NCBI RefSeq assembly: GCF_019734195.1
Contig: NZ_JAASHM010000002.1
Location: forward strand, 107,585 to 171,584
DNA: 64,000 nucleotides
Source: Clostridium sp. K13
Lineage (GTDB): Bacteria; Bacillota; Clostridia; Clostridiales; Clostridiaceae
Direction: 5' to 3'
In this document: one piece after another, positions 8,576 through 17,074 of the stretch
Layout: each line of letters opens with the position of its first letter
Numbering within the stretch: position 1 is the first letter of the stretch
Position numbers and translations under genes: made by a program
Notes under the pieces: model-generated
Told to the model about the DNA's origin: nothing
What the model saw: the letters and a program-made list of their open reading frames with translations, nothing else
Database searches by the model: none

Positions 8576-10738
8576 ATGGTAAATATAGAACAAAGATTAG
8601 TTAAAGAATTAGAAATTACTTTAAAGCAAGTAGAAAATGTAATTAAATTATTAGATGAAGGCAATACAGTGCCGTTCATTTCTAGATATAGAAAAGAGCA
8701 GACAGGTGGATTAAGTGATTATGTTCTTAGAAAGTTTTTCGAAAGATTAACTTATTTAAGAAATTTAAAGGAAAGAAAAGAAGATGTTTTAAGATTAATA
8801 GATGAACAAGGTAAGATTAATGATGATATAGTTAAAGCTTTAGAAAAAGCAGATACATTAACAGAAGTTGAAGATATCTATAGACCTTATAAGCAAAAAA
8901 AGAGAACAAGAGCAACAATAGCTTTAGAAAAAGGTTTAAAACCATTAGCGGATTTAATTTTAGAAGGCAGCTTTAAGGGAAATTTAAATGAAGAAGCTTC
9001 TAAATATATAGATGAAGAAAAAAAGGTATTAACTGTAGAGGAGGCTATAAATGGATCTTTAGATATAGTTGCAGAAGCAATATCTGATGATGCAAGCTTT
9101 AGAAAGTGGATAAGAGAGCTTGTAATGAGAGAAGGAAAAATAGAATCTAAAGGTTCAAGTGAAGAACCAACTCCTTTTGAAATGTATTATGAATATAGTG
9201 AAGATGTAAATAAAATTCCTGCTCATAGAATATTGGCTATAAATAGAGGAGAAAAGGAAAAAGTTTTATCTGTAAAAATAGTTGCAAATGAAGATAAAAT
9301 AATAACTTATCTTCAAAATAGATTATTAAAAAATAATGAAACTACAGATGAATATTTAAAATCAGCGATTAAAGACTCACTTAAGAGATTAATATATCCA
9401 TCAATAGAAAGAGAAATAAGAAGTGAATTAACTAATAAGGGTGAAGAAGGAGCAATATTAATTTTTAAAGAAAATTTAAAAGCACTTCTTATGCAACCAC
9501 CTATAAAAGGAAAGGTAGTTATGGGATATGACCCAGGGTTTAGAACAGGTTGTAAGGTTGCTGTTTTAGATCCTACAGGAAAGTTCTTGGAAAAGGCTAC
9601 AGTATATCCTACAGTTCCAAGAAGTGATATAGCTGGAACTAAAAAGATATTAAAGGAACTTGTATATAAATATGATGTTGATGTTATTTCTTTAGGAAAT
9701 GGTACTGCATCTAGGGAATCAGAAGAAGTTATATCAGAAATGTTAACTGAAATAAAAAGTGAAAGTGGCAAAGAATTAGCTTATGTAATAGTATCAGAAG
9801 CAGGAGCTTCAGTATATTCTGCATCAGAATTAGCTGCTAAGGAATATCCAGATTTAGATGTTACTATAAGAGGGGCTATATCTATAGGTAGAAGACTTCA
9901 AGATCCTATGGCAGAGCTTGTAAAGATAGATCCAAAAGCAATAGGAGTAGGTCAATACCAACATGATGTTACACCTAAGAGATTAGAGGAATCATTATCT
10001 GGAGTAGTTGAAGATTCTGTTAATAAAGTTGGAGTTGATTTAAATACTGCAACACCATCTCTTTTAACTTACATTGCAGGGATAAATGCTTCAATAGCAA
10101 ACAATATAGTTGCATATAGAGATGAAGTAGGTGAGTTTAAGAGCAGAAAAGAGTTATTAAAGGTTAAGAGATTAGGACAAAAAGCATATGAACAATGTGC
10201 AGGTTTCTTAAGAGTTATGGAAAGTAAAGAACCTTTAGATAATACGTCAGTTCATCCAGAGTCATATGATGCGGCTGGAAAGCTTATTACTATATTAGGA
10301 TATACTAAAGAAGATTTAAAAAATAGAAATTTAAATGACATAGAAGAAAGAGTAAAAGCCAAAGGATTAAATAACTTAGTTAAAGAACTAGAAATTGGAG
10401 AATTAACTTTAAAGGATATTATAAAAGAGTTACAAAAACCAGGAAGAGACCCTAGAGAAGATATGCCAAAGCCAATTTTAAAAACAGGAGTTATTGATTT
10501 GAAAGATTTGACTCCAGGAATGACTCTTTTAGGTACAGTAAGAAATGTATCAGACTTTGGAGCTTTTGTTGATATTGGTGTTCATCAAGATGGGTTAGTT
10601 CATAAAAGTCAAATGGCTAATAAATTTGTTAAACATCCTCTAGATATAGTTAGGGTTGGAGATGTTATTAAGGTTAAAATTATGGAAGTTGATACAAAGA
10701 GAAAGAGAATTTCATTAACTATGAAGGATATTGATTAG
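8576..10738 (+). CDS. tex: Tex family RNA-binding transcription accessory protein
   Basis: A 720-aa protein with the full Tex architecture: a helical N-terminal region with IPFISRYRKEQTGGL-type sequence, a YqgF/RNase H-like domain starting at MGYDPGFRTGCKVAVLD (about residue 315), helix-hairpin-helix segments (NTATPSLLTYIAGIN and FKSRKELLKVKRLG, about 490-550), and a C-terminal S1 domain (about 645-718). Tex proteins bind structured nucleic acid and have been tied to expression control and ribosome-associated quality control; the exact role here is not shown. The start has TAGGAGG. Monocistronic, followed by a terminator. Confidence 0.96.
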   Translation: MVNIEQRLVKELEITLKQVENVIKLLDEGNTVPFISRYRKEQTGGLSDYVLRKFFERLTYLRNLKERKEDVLRLIDEQGKINDDIVKALEKADTLTEVEDIYRPYKQKKRTRATIALEKGLKPLADLILEGSFKGNLNEEASKYIDEEKKVLTVEEAINGSLDIVAEAISDDASFRKWIRELVMREGKIESKGSSEEPTPFEMYYEYSEDVNKIPAHRILAINRGEKEKVLSVKIVANEDKIITYLQNRLLKNNETTDEYLKSAIKDSLKRLIYPSIEREIRSELTNKGEEGAILIFKENLKALLMQPPIKGKVVMGYDPGFRTGCKVAVLDPTGKFLEKATVYPTVPRSDIAGTKKILKELVYKYDVDVISLGNGTASRESEEVISEMLTEIKSESGKELAYVIVSEAGASVYSASELAAKEYPDLDVTIRGAISIGRRLQDPMAELVKIDPKAIGVGQYQHDVTPKRLEESLSGVVEDSVNKVGVDLNTATPSLLTYIAGINASIANNIVAYRDEVGEFKSRKELLKVKRLGQKAYEQCAGFLRVMESKEPLDNTSVHPESYDAAGKLITILGYTKEDLKNRNLNDIEERVKAKGLNNLVKELEIGELTLKDIIKELQKPGRDPREDMPKPILKTGVIDLKDLTPGMTLLGTVRNVSDFGAFVDIGVHQDGLVHKSQMANKFVKHPLDIVRVGDVIKVKIMEVDTKRKRISLTMKDID

Positions 10739-10765
10739 TTAACTATTTATATTAAAATTAAATTT

Positions 10766-10802
10766 TGCTTGCATTATGTATATAATGCAAGTTTTTTTAT
10801 TA
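10766..10802 (+). terminator. Intrinsic terminator of tex
   Basis: The stem CTTGCATTAT / ATAATGCAAG with a short loop is followed by a run of T. Confidence 0.9.
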
Positions 10803-11090
10803 TAAAGCAATATTAATTTATGAAAGATAAAATTATATATTATATGAATTTTAACTTTTTTTATTGGAAAATTATATTAGTGTATAACTTTAAATAATAA
10901 ATGAAGAGTATTTGAGTAGAAGGAGATTTGTAAAAAGTTACAAAAAAACAATAAAAATATACTTTGTAAATATTTATAAAAGTGGGTCGAGCTTGTTTGC
11001 AAAAAAACCATTTGTGTAATTATAAATATGTAACCTGAGTTAAATAATTTAATATCTTGTAAGGAAAAATAAGTACTTGGAAGTTATAAT
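10803..11090. other. Gene-free A/T-rich stretch upstream of a pseudogene
   Basis: No ORF with a usable start and no RNA motif is recognised. GAAGGAG near 10919-10925 resembles a ribosome binding site but opens only a short dead frame, so this may be further debris of the decayed gene that follows. Confidence 0.4.
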
Positions 11091-11849
11091 ATGTCATTGA
11101 GAGGTTTTGTTGAAGAGAAAATAGAGTTAAGTAATATTGAATATATAGAGCTAATGCTTATTTATTTAATATTACTGAAAAGGAATTAGCACATTTTTTA
11201 CAATTAGATAATGAGAATTTCTTAGCTGTATATTATAGTGAAGATGGTATGGAAATTTATATATATTCTTATTCAGATAAATTAGCTGTTTTTAGATAAT
11301 CTATCATCAGAAAATTTAATTAATAATTGGGTATTAGAAGATATAAGTGATATAGACGAAGATAGCTATAACAATTACTTAGAATATGCTGAACAAATGT
11401 CGGAAGTTTATTTAGAAAAAAATATTGGTCCAATAGAAGTTCTTAGACCAGAATATTCTATGGATATTGGCTATATATCAAGTTTTTATGATTTAGCTAA
11501 TATTTATACTGTTATGCAAGAGGATGAAAACTTAAAATATACTACTTATTCAGTAAGTAATAAGTTTTTAGGAAAAGATATTATTTCAATAATTTCTAAG
11601 AGTAATAAAAAAGAAATTGCAAAGGATTTTATTTCATATGTAATTGATAAAAAGTCACAAGAAATTAATAATTATAAAGGTATTCCTATTAATAAAGAAA
11701 CTCTTTTAAGTATTTATAATAAAAATGTAGGAAATGATAATTTAGGTGGAATTGGTATAAGTGGAGAAGAATATTTAATGGATGAGATATCATTAGATGA
11801 AGCTTTAGATAAAATAAACATTGATTTAGAAATATATTTAATGGAATAG
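11091..11849 (+). pseudogene. Decayed extracellular solute-binding protein gene fragment
   Basis: Three overlapping reading frames join into one product. Frame A starts at ATG 11091. It shifts near 11150 to a second frame (NITEKELAHFLQLDNEN...) and returns near 11290-11300 to the first frame, which is then open to the stop at 11849. The joined product reads like the C-terminal half of a family 1 solute-binding protein: KEIAKDFISYVIDKKSQ followed by GIPINKE is the usual last-lobe pattern. There is no signal peptide, lipobox or ABC permease/ATPase nearby, and coding ATG 11397 has no good ribosome binding site. I infer a dead remnant of an ABC importer locus; the substrate cannot be read. Confidence 0.65.
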
Positions 11850-11915
11850 ATAAAATTAAAGTCAATTAATAATATTATAAATATTTTAAAGAATGGATAA
11901 TATATTGATATTCTA

Positions 11916-11944
11916 TTGAAAAATACAAATTTTAGTAATATAAT
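11916..11944 (+). promoter_or_regulatory. Promoter of the FMN riboswitch-ribU unit
   Basis: TTGAAA (11916-11921), 17 bp, then perfect TATAAT (11939-11944). The expected start lies about 15 nt before the riboswitch. Confidence 0.75.
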
Positions 11945-11966
11945 AGAAAATGAAATAAATAATGAA

Positions 11967-12073
11967 TATCTTCAGGGCAGGGTGGAATTCCCTACCGGCG
12001 GTATAGCCCGCGAGCATTTTTGCAGATTCGGTGTAACTCCGAAGCCGACAGTAAAGTCTGGATGAAAGAAGGT
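11967..12073 (+). promoter_or_regulatory. FMN riboswitch (RFN element)
   Basis: The aptamer is nearly canonical: ATCTTCAGGGCAGGGTGGAA, CCCTACCGGCGGT, AGCCCGCGAGC, GATTCGGTG, CCGAAGCCGACAGT and AGTCTGGATGAAAGAAGGT occur in order. The closing stem pairs CTTC with GAAG. It is followed by about 100 nt of linker and a terminator before ribU. FMN binding should favour termination and shut off the riboflavin importer. Confidence 0.97.
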
Positions 12074-12171
12074 AAAAGTTAAATTATATAAATATGCTAT
12101 TGATAATAAGTTTATTGTTTAATTTATTGGCAATAGTAGTTATATTAATTAATAGTTTTGTTTTGTTTTTA

Positions 12172-12206
12172 ATGCCCTGATATTTATAACATCAGGGCTT
12201 TTTTGT
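12172..12206 (+). terminator. Riboswitch-controlled terminator
   Basis: The stem GCCCTGAT / ATCAGGGC is followed by T6, between the FMN aptamer and ribU. It is the likely expression platform. Confidence 0.85.
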
Positions 12207-12301
12207 ATGAATTAAACATTAGAAATAGTACAAACTATTATTAATTATATTTGATAATTTAACTGTTGCCCCAGAGGATAACTTTTGGGAGGAGAAAATA
12301 T

Positions 12302-12886
12302 ATGAATTCATCAACAAATTTAAACAAAACAATTAAGGTTTCTTTATTGGTAGCTATTTCAGTAGTGCTTATGTATTTTGATTTTCCGATAATACCTGCA
12401 TTTCCATGGTTACAAATTGATTTAAGTGAGGTTCCTGCATTAATGGGAGGATTTGCTTATGGGCCAATAACCGGAGGAATTATAGTTATTTTAAAAGTAA
12501 TTTTAAGATTTTTATTAAAAGGAACTGGAACTGCATTTGTAGGAGAAATTGCAAATATAATAGTTGGACTTGCGTTAGTAGTTCCAGCAGCATATATATA
12601 TCATAGAAATAAAAGTAAAAAGACTGCGATTATTGGAATGTTTAGTGGGGCATTAGTAATGCAGATAGCAGGGATATTAGCTAATATATATATATTATTG
12701 CCATTATACGGAATGCAAATGGAGGGTGCAGCATTAGCAAATTACGTATTTTTAGGAATAGTTCCTTTTAATGCAGCAAAAGCTTTAATGGTATCAGTAA
12801 TTACTTACTTATTATATAAGAAGGTGTCACGTGTGATATTTAAGGTTGATAGCAAGTTTGAAAATACTAAAAAAGAAGTAGCGTAA
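12302..12886 (+). CDS. ribU: Riboflavin ECF transporter substrate-binding protein RibU
   Basis: This is the S component of an energy-coupling-factor vitamin importer, 194 aa with five to six membrane helices. The segment VLMYFDFPIIPAFPWLQIDLSEVPALMGGFAYGP is close to the RibU signature around the flavin site. An FMN riboswitch directly upstream supports riboflavin as substrate. I chose ATG 12302 because GGGAGGAG precedes it; a start at 12266 would bury that site. CCCAGAG (about 12270-12276) can pair weakly with CTTTTGGG overlapping the ribosome binding site. The shared ECF ATPases and T component are not in this window. Confidence 0.95.
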   Translation: MNSSTNLNKTIKVSLLVAISVVLMYFDFPIIPAFPWLQIDLSEVPALMGGFAYGPITGGIIVILKVILRFLLKGTGTAFVGEIANIIVGLALVVPAAYIYHRNKSKKTAIIGMFSGALVMQIAGILANIYILLPLYGMQMEGAALANYVFLGIVPFNAAKALMVSVITYLLYKKVSRVIFKVDSKFENTKKEVA

Positions 12887-12943
12887 AAATTAGTTGCATT
12901 TAGGTAGAATTTTAAATTCAAAATAAATGCAACTTTTTTTAGT

Positions 12944-12990
12944 CAAAAAAAGAGTAGATACAGGGGGAGTGTAATCTACTCTTTTATTTA
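12944..12990 (+). terminator. Intrinsic terminator of ribU
   Basis: The stem AAAGAGTAGAT / ATCTACTCTTT has a loop of about 15 nt and is followed by TATTTA. Confidence 0.8.
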
Positions 12991-13066
12991 ATAGGGAGAT
13001 ATTAATAGTTTGTCCTAAAATTAAATTTTTATACAACAAATAAAATAATTATATGAAGATATAAAT

Positions 13067-13106
13067 TTTTTCTAGAATAAGTTTACTTTTTCTAGAATAT
13101 GTTCAC
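13067..13106. repeat. Two tandem 20-bp direct repeats upstream of GH35 gene (likely operator)
   Basis: TTTTTCTAGAATAAGTTTAC (13067-13086) is followed without a gap by TTTTTCTAGAATATGTTCAC (13087-13106), 18 of 20 identical. Each unit contains the palindrome TTCTAGAA. A 20-bp period places both on nearly the same face of the helix. They end 10 bp before a possible -35 (TTGAAA 13117-13122; 17 bp; TAAACT 13140-13145) with a weak -10, an arrangement that suits an activator site. Confidence 0.7.
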
Positions 13107-13180
13107 TACAAAATCTTTGAAAGCAATATAGTACTTATATAAACTTATATTAAATAGAAAAACTTTTGGAGGATAAGGGT

Positions 13181-14950
13181 ATGAATAAATTTGAGATTAG
13201 GGAAGAGTTTTATGTAAATAATGAAAAAATAAAAATAATATCAGGAGCATGTCATTATTTTAGAATAGTTCCTGAATATTGGAGAGATAGGCTTGAAAAG
13301 TTAGTTTTTCTTGGATGTAATTGTGTTGAAACATATATTCCATGGAATGTTCATGAAGCAGAGCAAGGAATATTTGATTTTTCTAAAGGAAATGATATAG
13401 CTAAGTTTGTAAAAATAGCACAAGAATTAGGTCTGTATGTTATTTTAAGGCCATCACCATTTATTTGTGCGGAATGGGAGTTTGGGGGGCTTCCATATTG
13501 GTTATTAAAAGATGATTCAATGATTGTAAGGAGTACTTATAACGGTTTTTTAGAAGCTGTTGATAAATATTATGATGAATTATTTAAGGTTATTTCACCA
13601 TTACAAATAACAAATGGTGGGCCTGTAATAATGATGCAAGTAGAGAATGAATATGGATCATATGGAAATGATAAAAAGTATTTAAAAGCAATAAAGGATT
13701 TAATGATTAAGCATGGGTGTAATGTTCCTTTATTTACATCAGATGGTGCTTGGGATTCTATGTTAGAAGCAGGAACATTGTGTGATGAAGGGGTTATACC
13801 AACTGGTAATTTTGGTTCATCATCAAAAGATCAGTTAAAAAATTTAGAGATATTTATGAATAAAAAGAAAATTAAAGCTCCCCTTATGTGTATGGAATTT
13901 TGGATTGGATGGTTTAGTTCATGGGGAAAAGAATTAAAAGTAAGAGATTATAAAGACGCTGCAAATGAGTTGAAAGAAATATTAGATTTAGGAAGTGTCA
14001 ATATATATATGTATCATGGTGGTACAAACTGGGGCTTCTATAATGGAGCAAATTATTATGATGAAGTAGAGCCACAAATAACATCTTATGATTATGATGC
14101 TCTTTTAACAGAGTGGGGAGAAAAAACGGAAAAGTATAATGCATTTAGGGAAGTTATTTCTGAATATAAAAATATAGAGGATAATACTAATTCAACTAAT
14201 ATTAAGTTTATTAATTATGGAAAAATAAAACTTTCTAACAAAGTATCATTGTTTAATACTATAGATAGAATTGCTAAACCAGTATATAATGATTTACCAC
14301 TTAATATGGAAAAGTTAAATCAAGGTTATGGATATATATTATACAGAACAAATATTGAAAAAGATATGACATCTGCAAATACAGCTAGGATAGTTGATTG
14401 TAATGATAGAGCTATAGTATATTGTAATGAAGAGCATATAATTACTCAATCAAGAGAAAAAATAGGTAAAATATTTGATTTGAAGTTTGATACGGCAAAG
14501 GATAATAGATTAGATATATTAGTTGAGAATGAGGGAAGAATAAATTATGGATATAATTTAAGAAGTAGCATGCAAAAGAAGGGTATTAAAGGTGGAGTAC
14601 AGTTAGATATACATTTTCACCATGGATGGGATCACTATTGCTTAGATTTTAAAGACATTAGTAATATTGATTTTAATGGTGGATATAAAGAAAATACCCC
14701 AGCATTTTATGAGTTTACTTTTAATGTTGAAGAAAAGGGAGATACTTTTATAGAGCTTGATAAGTTTGGTAAAGGATGTGCATTCATAAATGGATTTAAT
14801 TTAGGAAGGTTTTATGATGCAGGACCAACATTATATTTATATATTCCAGCACCGTTATTAAGAAGTGGAGAAAATAAAATAGTAATATTTGAAACAGAGG
14901 GAAGATATTCAGATTATATAACACTAAGTAATAAGCCACTTTTGAAATAA
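13181..14950 (+). CDS. Beta-galactosidase, glycoside hydrolase family 35
   Basis: A 589-aa cytoplasmic-type GH35 enzyme without signal peptide, expected to release terminal beta-galactose from oligosaccharides. The TIM-barrel N-terminus shows GACHYFRIVPEYWRDRL and YIPWNVHE. The acid/base Glu lies in MMQVENEYGSYG (about residue 155), the nucleophile Glu in MCMEFWIGWF (about 240), and MYHGGTNWGF follows. C-terminal jelly-roll domains end with KGCAFINGFNLGRF. ATG 13181 follows GGAGG; a TTG at 13166 would include that site. The gene stands alone with no transporter or regulator beside it; tandem repeats upstream suggest control by an unlinked regulator. Confidence 0.96.
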   Translation: MNKFEIREEFYVNNEKIKIISGACHYFRIVPEYWRDRLEKLVFLGCNCVETYIPWNVHEAEQGIFDFSKGNDIAKFVKIAQELGLYVILRPSPFICAEWEFGGLPYWLLKDDSMIVRSTYNGFLEAVDKYYDELFKVISPLQITNGGPVIMMQVENEYGSYGNDKKYLKAIKDLMIKHGCNVPLFTSDGAWDSMLEAGTLCDEGVIPTGNFGSSSKDQLKNLEIFMNKKKIKAPLMCMEFWIGWFSSWGKELKVRDYKDAANELKEILDLGSVNIYMYHGGTNWGFYNGANYYDEVEPQITSYDYDALLTEWGEKTEKYNAFREVISEYKNIEDNTNSTNIKFINYGKIKLSNKVSLFNTIDRIAKPVYNDLPLNMEKLNQGYGYILYRTNIEKDMTSANTARIVDCNDRAIVYCNEEHIITQSREKIGKIFDLKFDTAKDNRLDILVENEGRINYGYNLRSSMQKKGIKGGVQLDIHFHHGWDHYCLDFKDISNIDFNGGYKENTPAFYEFTFNVEEKGDTFIELDKFGKGCAFINGFNLGRFYDAGPTLYLYIPAPLLRSGENKIVIFETEGRYSDYITLSNKPLLK

Positions 14951-14967
14951 ATGTTAAAATATAAAAT

Positions 14968-14995
14968 TGGAGGATAGCTTTGCTATCCTCTTTTC
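14968..14995. terminator. Bidirectional terminator between GH35 gene and rimI
   Basis: The stem GAGGATAGC / GCTATCCTC with loop TTT is followed by TTTT on the plus strand. The rimI stop codon and last codons lie within the right arm, so coding and terminator sequence overlap. Confidence 0.8.
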
Positions 14996-15429
14996 CACAT
15001 TATAATTGCATCTTCATTATTATCTGAATAATATCCTTTTCTTAAACCTTCTTTTTTAAAGTCAAACTTTTTATAAAGATTTTGAGCTGGAATATTAGAA
15101 GCCCTTACTTCTAAAGTGATATCTTCACAATTAAAAGTTTTACACACTTCAAATAATTTTATCAACAATTCTGAAGCAATCCCTTGTTGTCTATATTTGG
15201 GATTTACAGCTATATTTGTAATATCTCCTTCTCCAGCAATTATCCACACTCCAACAAATCCAATAACTTCTTTTGTGGATAAATCTTGTGCAATAACATA
15301 TTTTGCTAGTGAATTATTTAGCTCGTTATTAATTGAATCTAAAGTCCAAGGGATAGCAAAGCATTCTTTACTTAACTCATACACACCATTTATATGAGAT
15401 TCATTCATAAGACTATAATCTATTTTCAT
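14983..15429 (-). CDS. rimI: Ribosomal protein S18 alanine N-acetyltransferase
   Basis: A 148-aa GNAT acetyltransferase. The acetyl-CoA loop is visible as VNPKYRQQGIASELL, with the RimI-type end LEVRASNIPAQNLYKKFDFKKEGLRKGYY. The family acetylates the N-terminus of ribosomal protein S18. Its start overlaps the tsaB end by 17 bases, as in many Firmicutes where tsaE-tsaB-rimI form one operon. It is the last gene of this minus-strand unit. Confidence 0.93.
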   Translation of the reverse strand: MKIDYSLMNESHINGVYELSKECFAIPWTLDSINNELNNSLAKYVIAQDLSTKEVIGFVGVWIIAGEGDITNIAVNPKYRQQGIASELLIKLFEVCKTFNCEDITLEVRASNIPAQNLYKKFDFKKEGLRKGYYSDNNEDAIIMWKRG

Positions 15430-16129
15430 TTTTCATAGCCAACCTTTGTTCTAACTCTCTTTCAGCTTGAGGCTTTTTAATATAAAGTGGAGCAGAATTC
15501 ATATCATCAATTTCACCAGCTTTAATTTTTTCCATTCCAAGTTCGCCAAGAGAAGAAGCTCTTATAATACTTAAATGATTTGGAGCAAACTCACAGTTAT
15601 TAACGTTCTTAGTTAAAAACTCTTTATGTTTAAATATCCCATCACCTGTAAATATAACCTTTTCACCTTTTTCATTTAAAATATCAGCAAGTTCACTTAA
15701 ATCTAAAGCAGTGCAATCTAGTATTTTAACTAATTTTCCATCAATATTTTTATAAAGACCAGTATAAACACTTTCTCTTAAAGCATCCATAACAGGACAA
15801 ATTATGCCATCAAAAGTTAATAAAGAGTTAGCTAATGCATCTAAGCTTGAAATTGAAACATAAGGTTTGTTAGATCCCATGCTCATTCCTTTAATAGTAG
15901 CCATTCCTATTCTAAGTCCCGTAAATGAACCAGGGCCTTTAGAAACAACGAATCCATCAACTTCATTTATGTCAACTTCGCAGTCTTTTAAAAGAGTTTC
16001 TATCTTTTCCATTAAAATAACAGAATGTTCTCTTTTGAAATTTAAAGTATATTCACCAAGAATAAATTCATCTTTAAGTAGAGCAACAGTAGTTACTAAA
16101 GATGAAGAATCTACACTTAAAACTATCAT
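15413..16129 (-). CDS. tsaB: tRNA threonylcarbamoyladenosine biosynthesis protein TsaB
   Basis: A 238-aa ASKHA-fold protein: an inactive partner of TsaD needed to make t6A37 in ANN-decoding tRNAs. LSVDSSSLVTTVALL opens the protein and the family signature SKGPGSFTGLRIGMATIKG lies near residue 65. It overlaps tsaE by four bases (ATGA type), indicating translational coupling. TsaD and TsaC are not in the window. Confidence 0.96.
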   Translation of the reverse strand: MIVLSVDSSSLVTTVALLKDEFILGEYTLNFKREHSVILMEKIETLLKDCEVDINEVDGFVVSKGPGSFTGLRIGMATIKGMSMGSNKPYVSISSLDALANSLLTFDGIICPVMDALRESVYTGLYKNIDGKLVKILDCTALDLSELADILNEKGEKVIFTGDGIFKHKEFLTKNVNNCEFAPNHLSIIRASSLGELGMEKIKAGEIDDMNSAPLYIKKPQAERELEQRLAMKNENRL

Positions 16130-16587
16130 ATTTTTAACTCCTTTATATAATTATATCTTTCTCCATATGGAGTTATAGTTATTTTTCTAAAATCTTCGCC
16201 TTTTTCTAAATCTTTTTCTATGTAAATATGTAAAAAATCTTTTGGAAGTATCTCTTCTATATAATTTGCCCATTCTATAATTGAAACAGCATCTGAAAAA
16301 ATATAATCATCAAATCCTATAGCATATATTTCATCAGGATCTGAAACTCTATAAACATCAAAATGATTTAATTTTAAACGACCAGAATCATATTCATTTA
16401 CAATAGTAAAAGTAGGACTTGTTATATAGTCAGTTATTTCTAAACCTTTAGCAATTCCCTTAGTTATATGAGTTTTACCAGTACCTAAATCACCAGTCAA
16501 GCAAATTATATCACCGGCATTTAATAGTCTACCAAGAGTTACTCCAAGGTTAGTAGTTTCCTCCACGCTATTAACAGAAAAAATCAT
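16126..16587 (-). CDS. tsaE: tRNA threonylcarbamoyladenosine biosynthesis ATPase TsaE
   Basis: A 153-aa P-loop protein with Walker A CLTGDLGTGKTHITKGIAKG and the TsaE motif ITSPTFTIVNEYDSGRLKLNHFDVYRV. It hydrolyses ATP to reset the TsaB-TsaD complex. It is first in the operon tsaE-tsaB-rimI. GGGAGG lies before ATG 16587. Confidence 0.97.
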   Translation of the reverse strand: MIFSVNSVEETTNLGVTLGRLLNAGDIICLTGDLGTGKTHITKGIAKGLEITDYITSPTFTIVNEYDSGRLKLNHFDVYRVSDPDEIYAIGFDDYIFSDAVSIIEWANYIEEILPKDFLHIYIEKDLEKGEDFRKITITPYGERYNYIKELKI

Positions 16588-16659
16588 GTTAAAATCCTCC
16601 CTTTATAATTAGTTAGTAGTTTTTATTTAGTGTTTAAGTTAATATTTTTTATATAATTA

Positions 16660-16730
16660 AAAAACTGCGTTAGCAGTTTTAAAATTAACTTTTAACTCTT
16701 AACTTTTAACTCTTAACTATTAATAGTATT
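16660..16730. repeat. Hairpin plus tandem TTAACTTTTAACTC repeats
   Basis: A compact stem AAAACTGC-GTTA-GCAGTTTT (about 16663-16682) is followed by two tandem copies of the 14-mer TTAACTTTTAACTC and a third partial copy. It lies upstream of tsaE and before the tRNA promoter. The same words occur inverted near 60.8 kb. The function is unknown; the stem could act as a terminator. Confidence 0.55.
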
Positions 16731-16797
16731 TGCTATTTTATATTTTATCCAAAAAGTACGAAAAAGAAAAGAATAATAGAAAAATAGTAGAAAAATA

Positions 16798-16826
16798 TTG
16801 ATTTTATATTTAACATAATGTATAAT
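16798..16826 (+). promoter_or_regulatory. Promoter of first tRNA-Trp gene
   Basis: TTGATT (16798-16803), 17 bp, perfect TATAAT (16821-16826), 12 bp before the mature tRNA. Confidence 0.75.
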
Positions 16827-16838
16827 AAGTTTGTACTT

Positions 16839-16912
16839 AGGGGTATCGTATATCGGTAGTACAGTAGTCTCCAAAACTATTAGGCTAGGTTCGATTCCTA
16901 GTACCCCTGCCA
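16839..16912 (+). tRNA. tRNA-Trp (CCA), copy 1
   Basis: A 74-nt cloverleaf with encoded CCA. The acceptor AGGGGTA pairs with TACCCCT, the D arm GTAT pairs with GTAC, the anticodon stem GTAGT/ACTAT encloses loop CTCCAAA (anticodon CCA), and the T arm is CTAGG-TTCGATT-CCTAG. It is identical to the copy at 19355-19428. A minus-strand ORF over it is spurious. Confidence 0.97.
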
Positions 16913-16913
16913 A

Positions 16914-16952
16914 AGAAACTAGTAAGATTATCTTGCTAGTTTTTTTTATATT
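16914..16952 (+). terminator. Terminator of first tRNA-Trp
   Basis: AAACTAGTAAGA pairs imperfectly with TCTTGCTAGTTT, followed by a T run, directly after the tRNA. Confidence 0.8.
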
Positions 16953-17074
16953 TTTTTATAATATAAAAATTTGTGAGTTTATACAAAGAGAACAAATGTT
17001 TGAATAAGTTTAATAATTAGGTTAATACTTTAAAATAAAATAATTATATAGAATTGTAAGGTAAAGGAGAAGTT

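Noticed and set aside
8576..10738. Minus-strand 152-aa ORF inside tex (9313-9771)
   Set aside because: It is the complement of a highly conserved coding region with no ribosome binding site.
11397..11849. A 150-aa intact protein from ATG 11397
   Set aside because: No ribosome binding site, and homologous-looking sequence continues upstream through two frameshifts, so it is treated as part of a pseudogene.
16839..16912. A tRNA-linked integration site (attachment site)
   Set aside because: Both tRNA copies are complete with different flanks, and no integrase or phage genes lie between them; only recQ does.
16713..16913. Minus-strand 66-aa ORF over the first tRNA-Trp
   Set aside because: It is the complement of a perfect tRNA gene and has no ribosome binding site.
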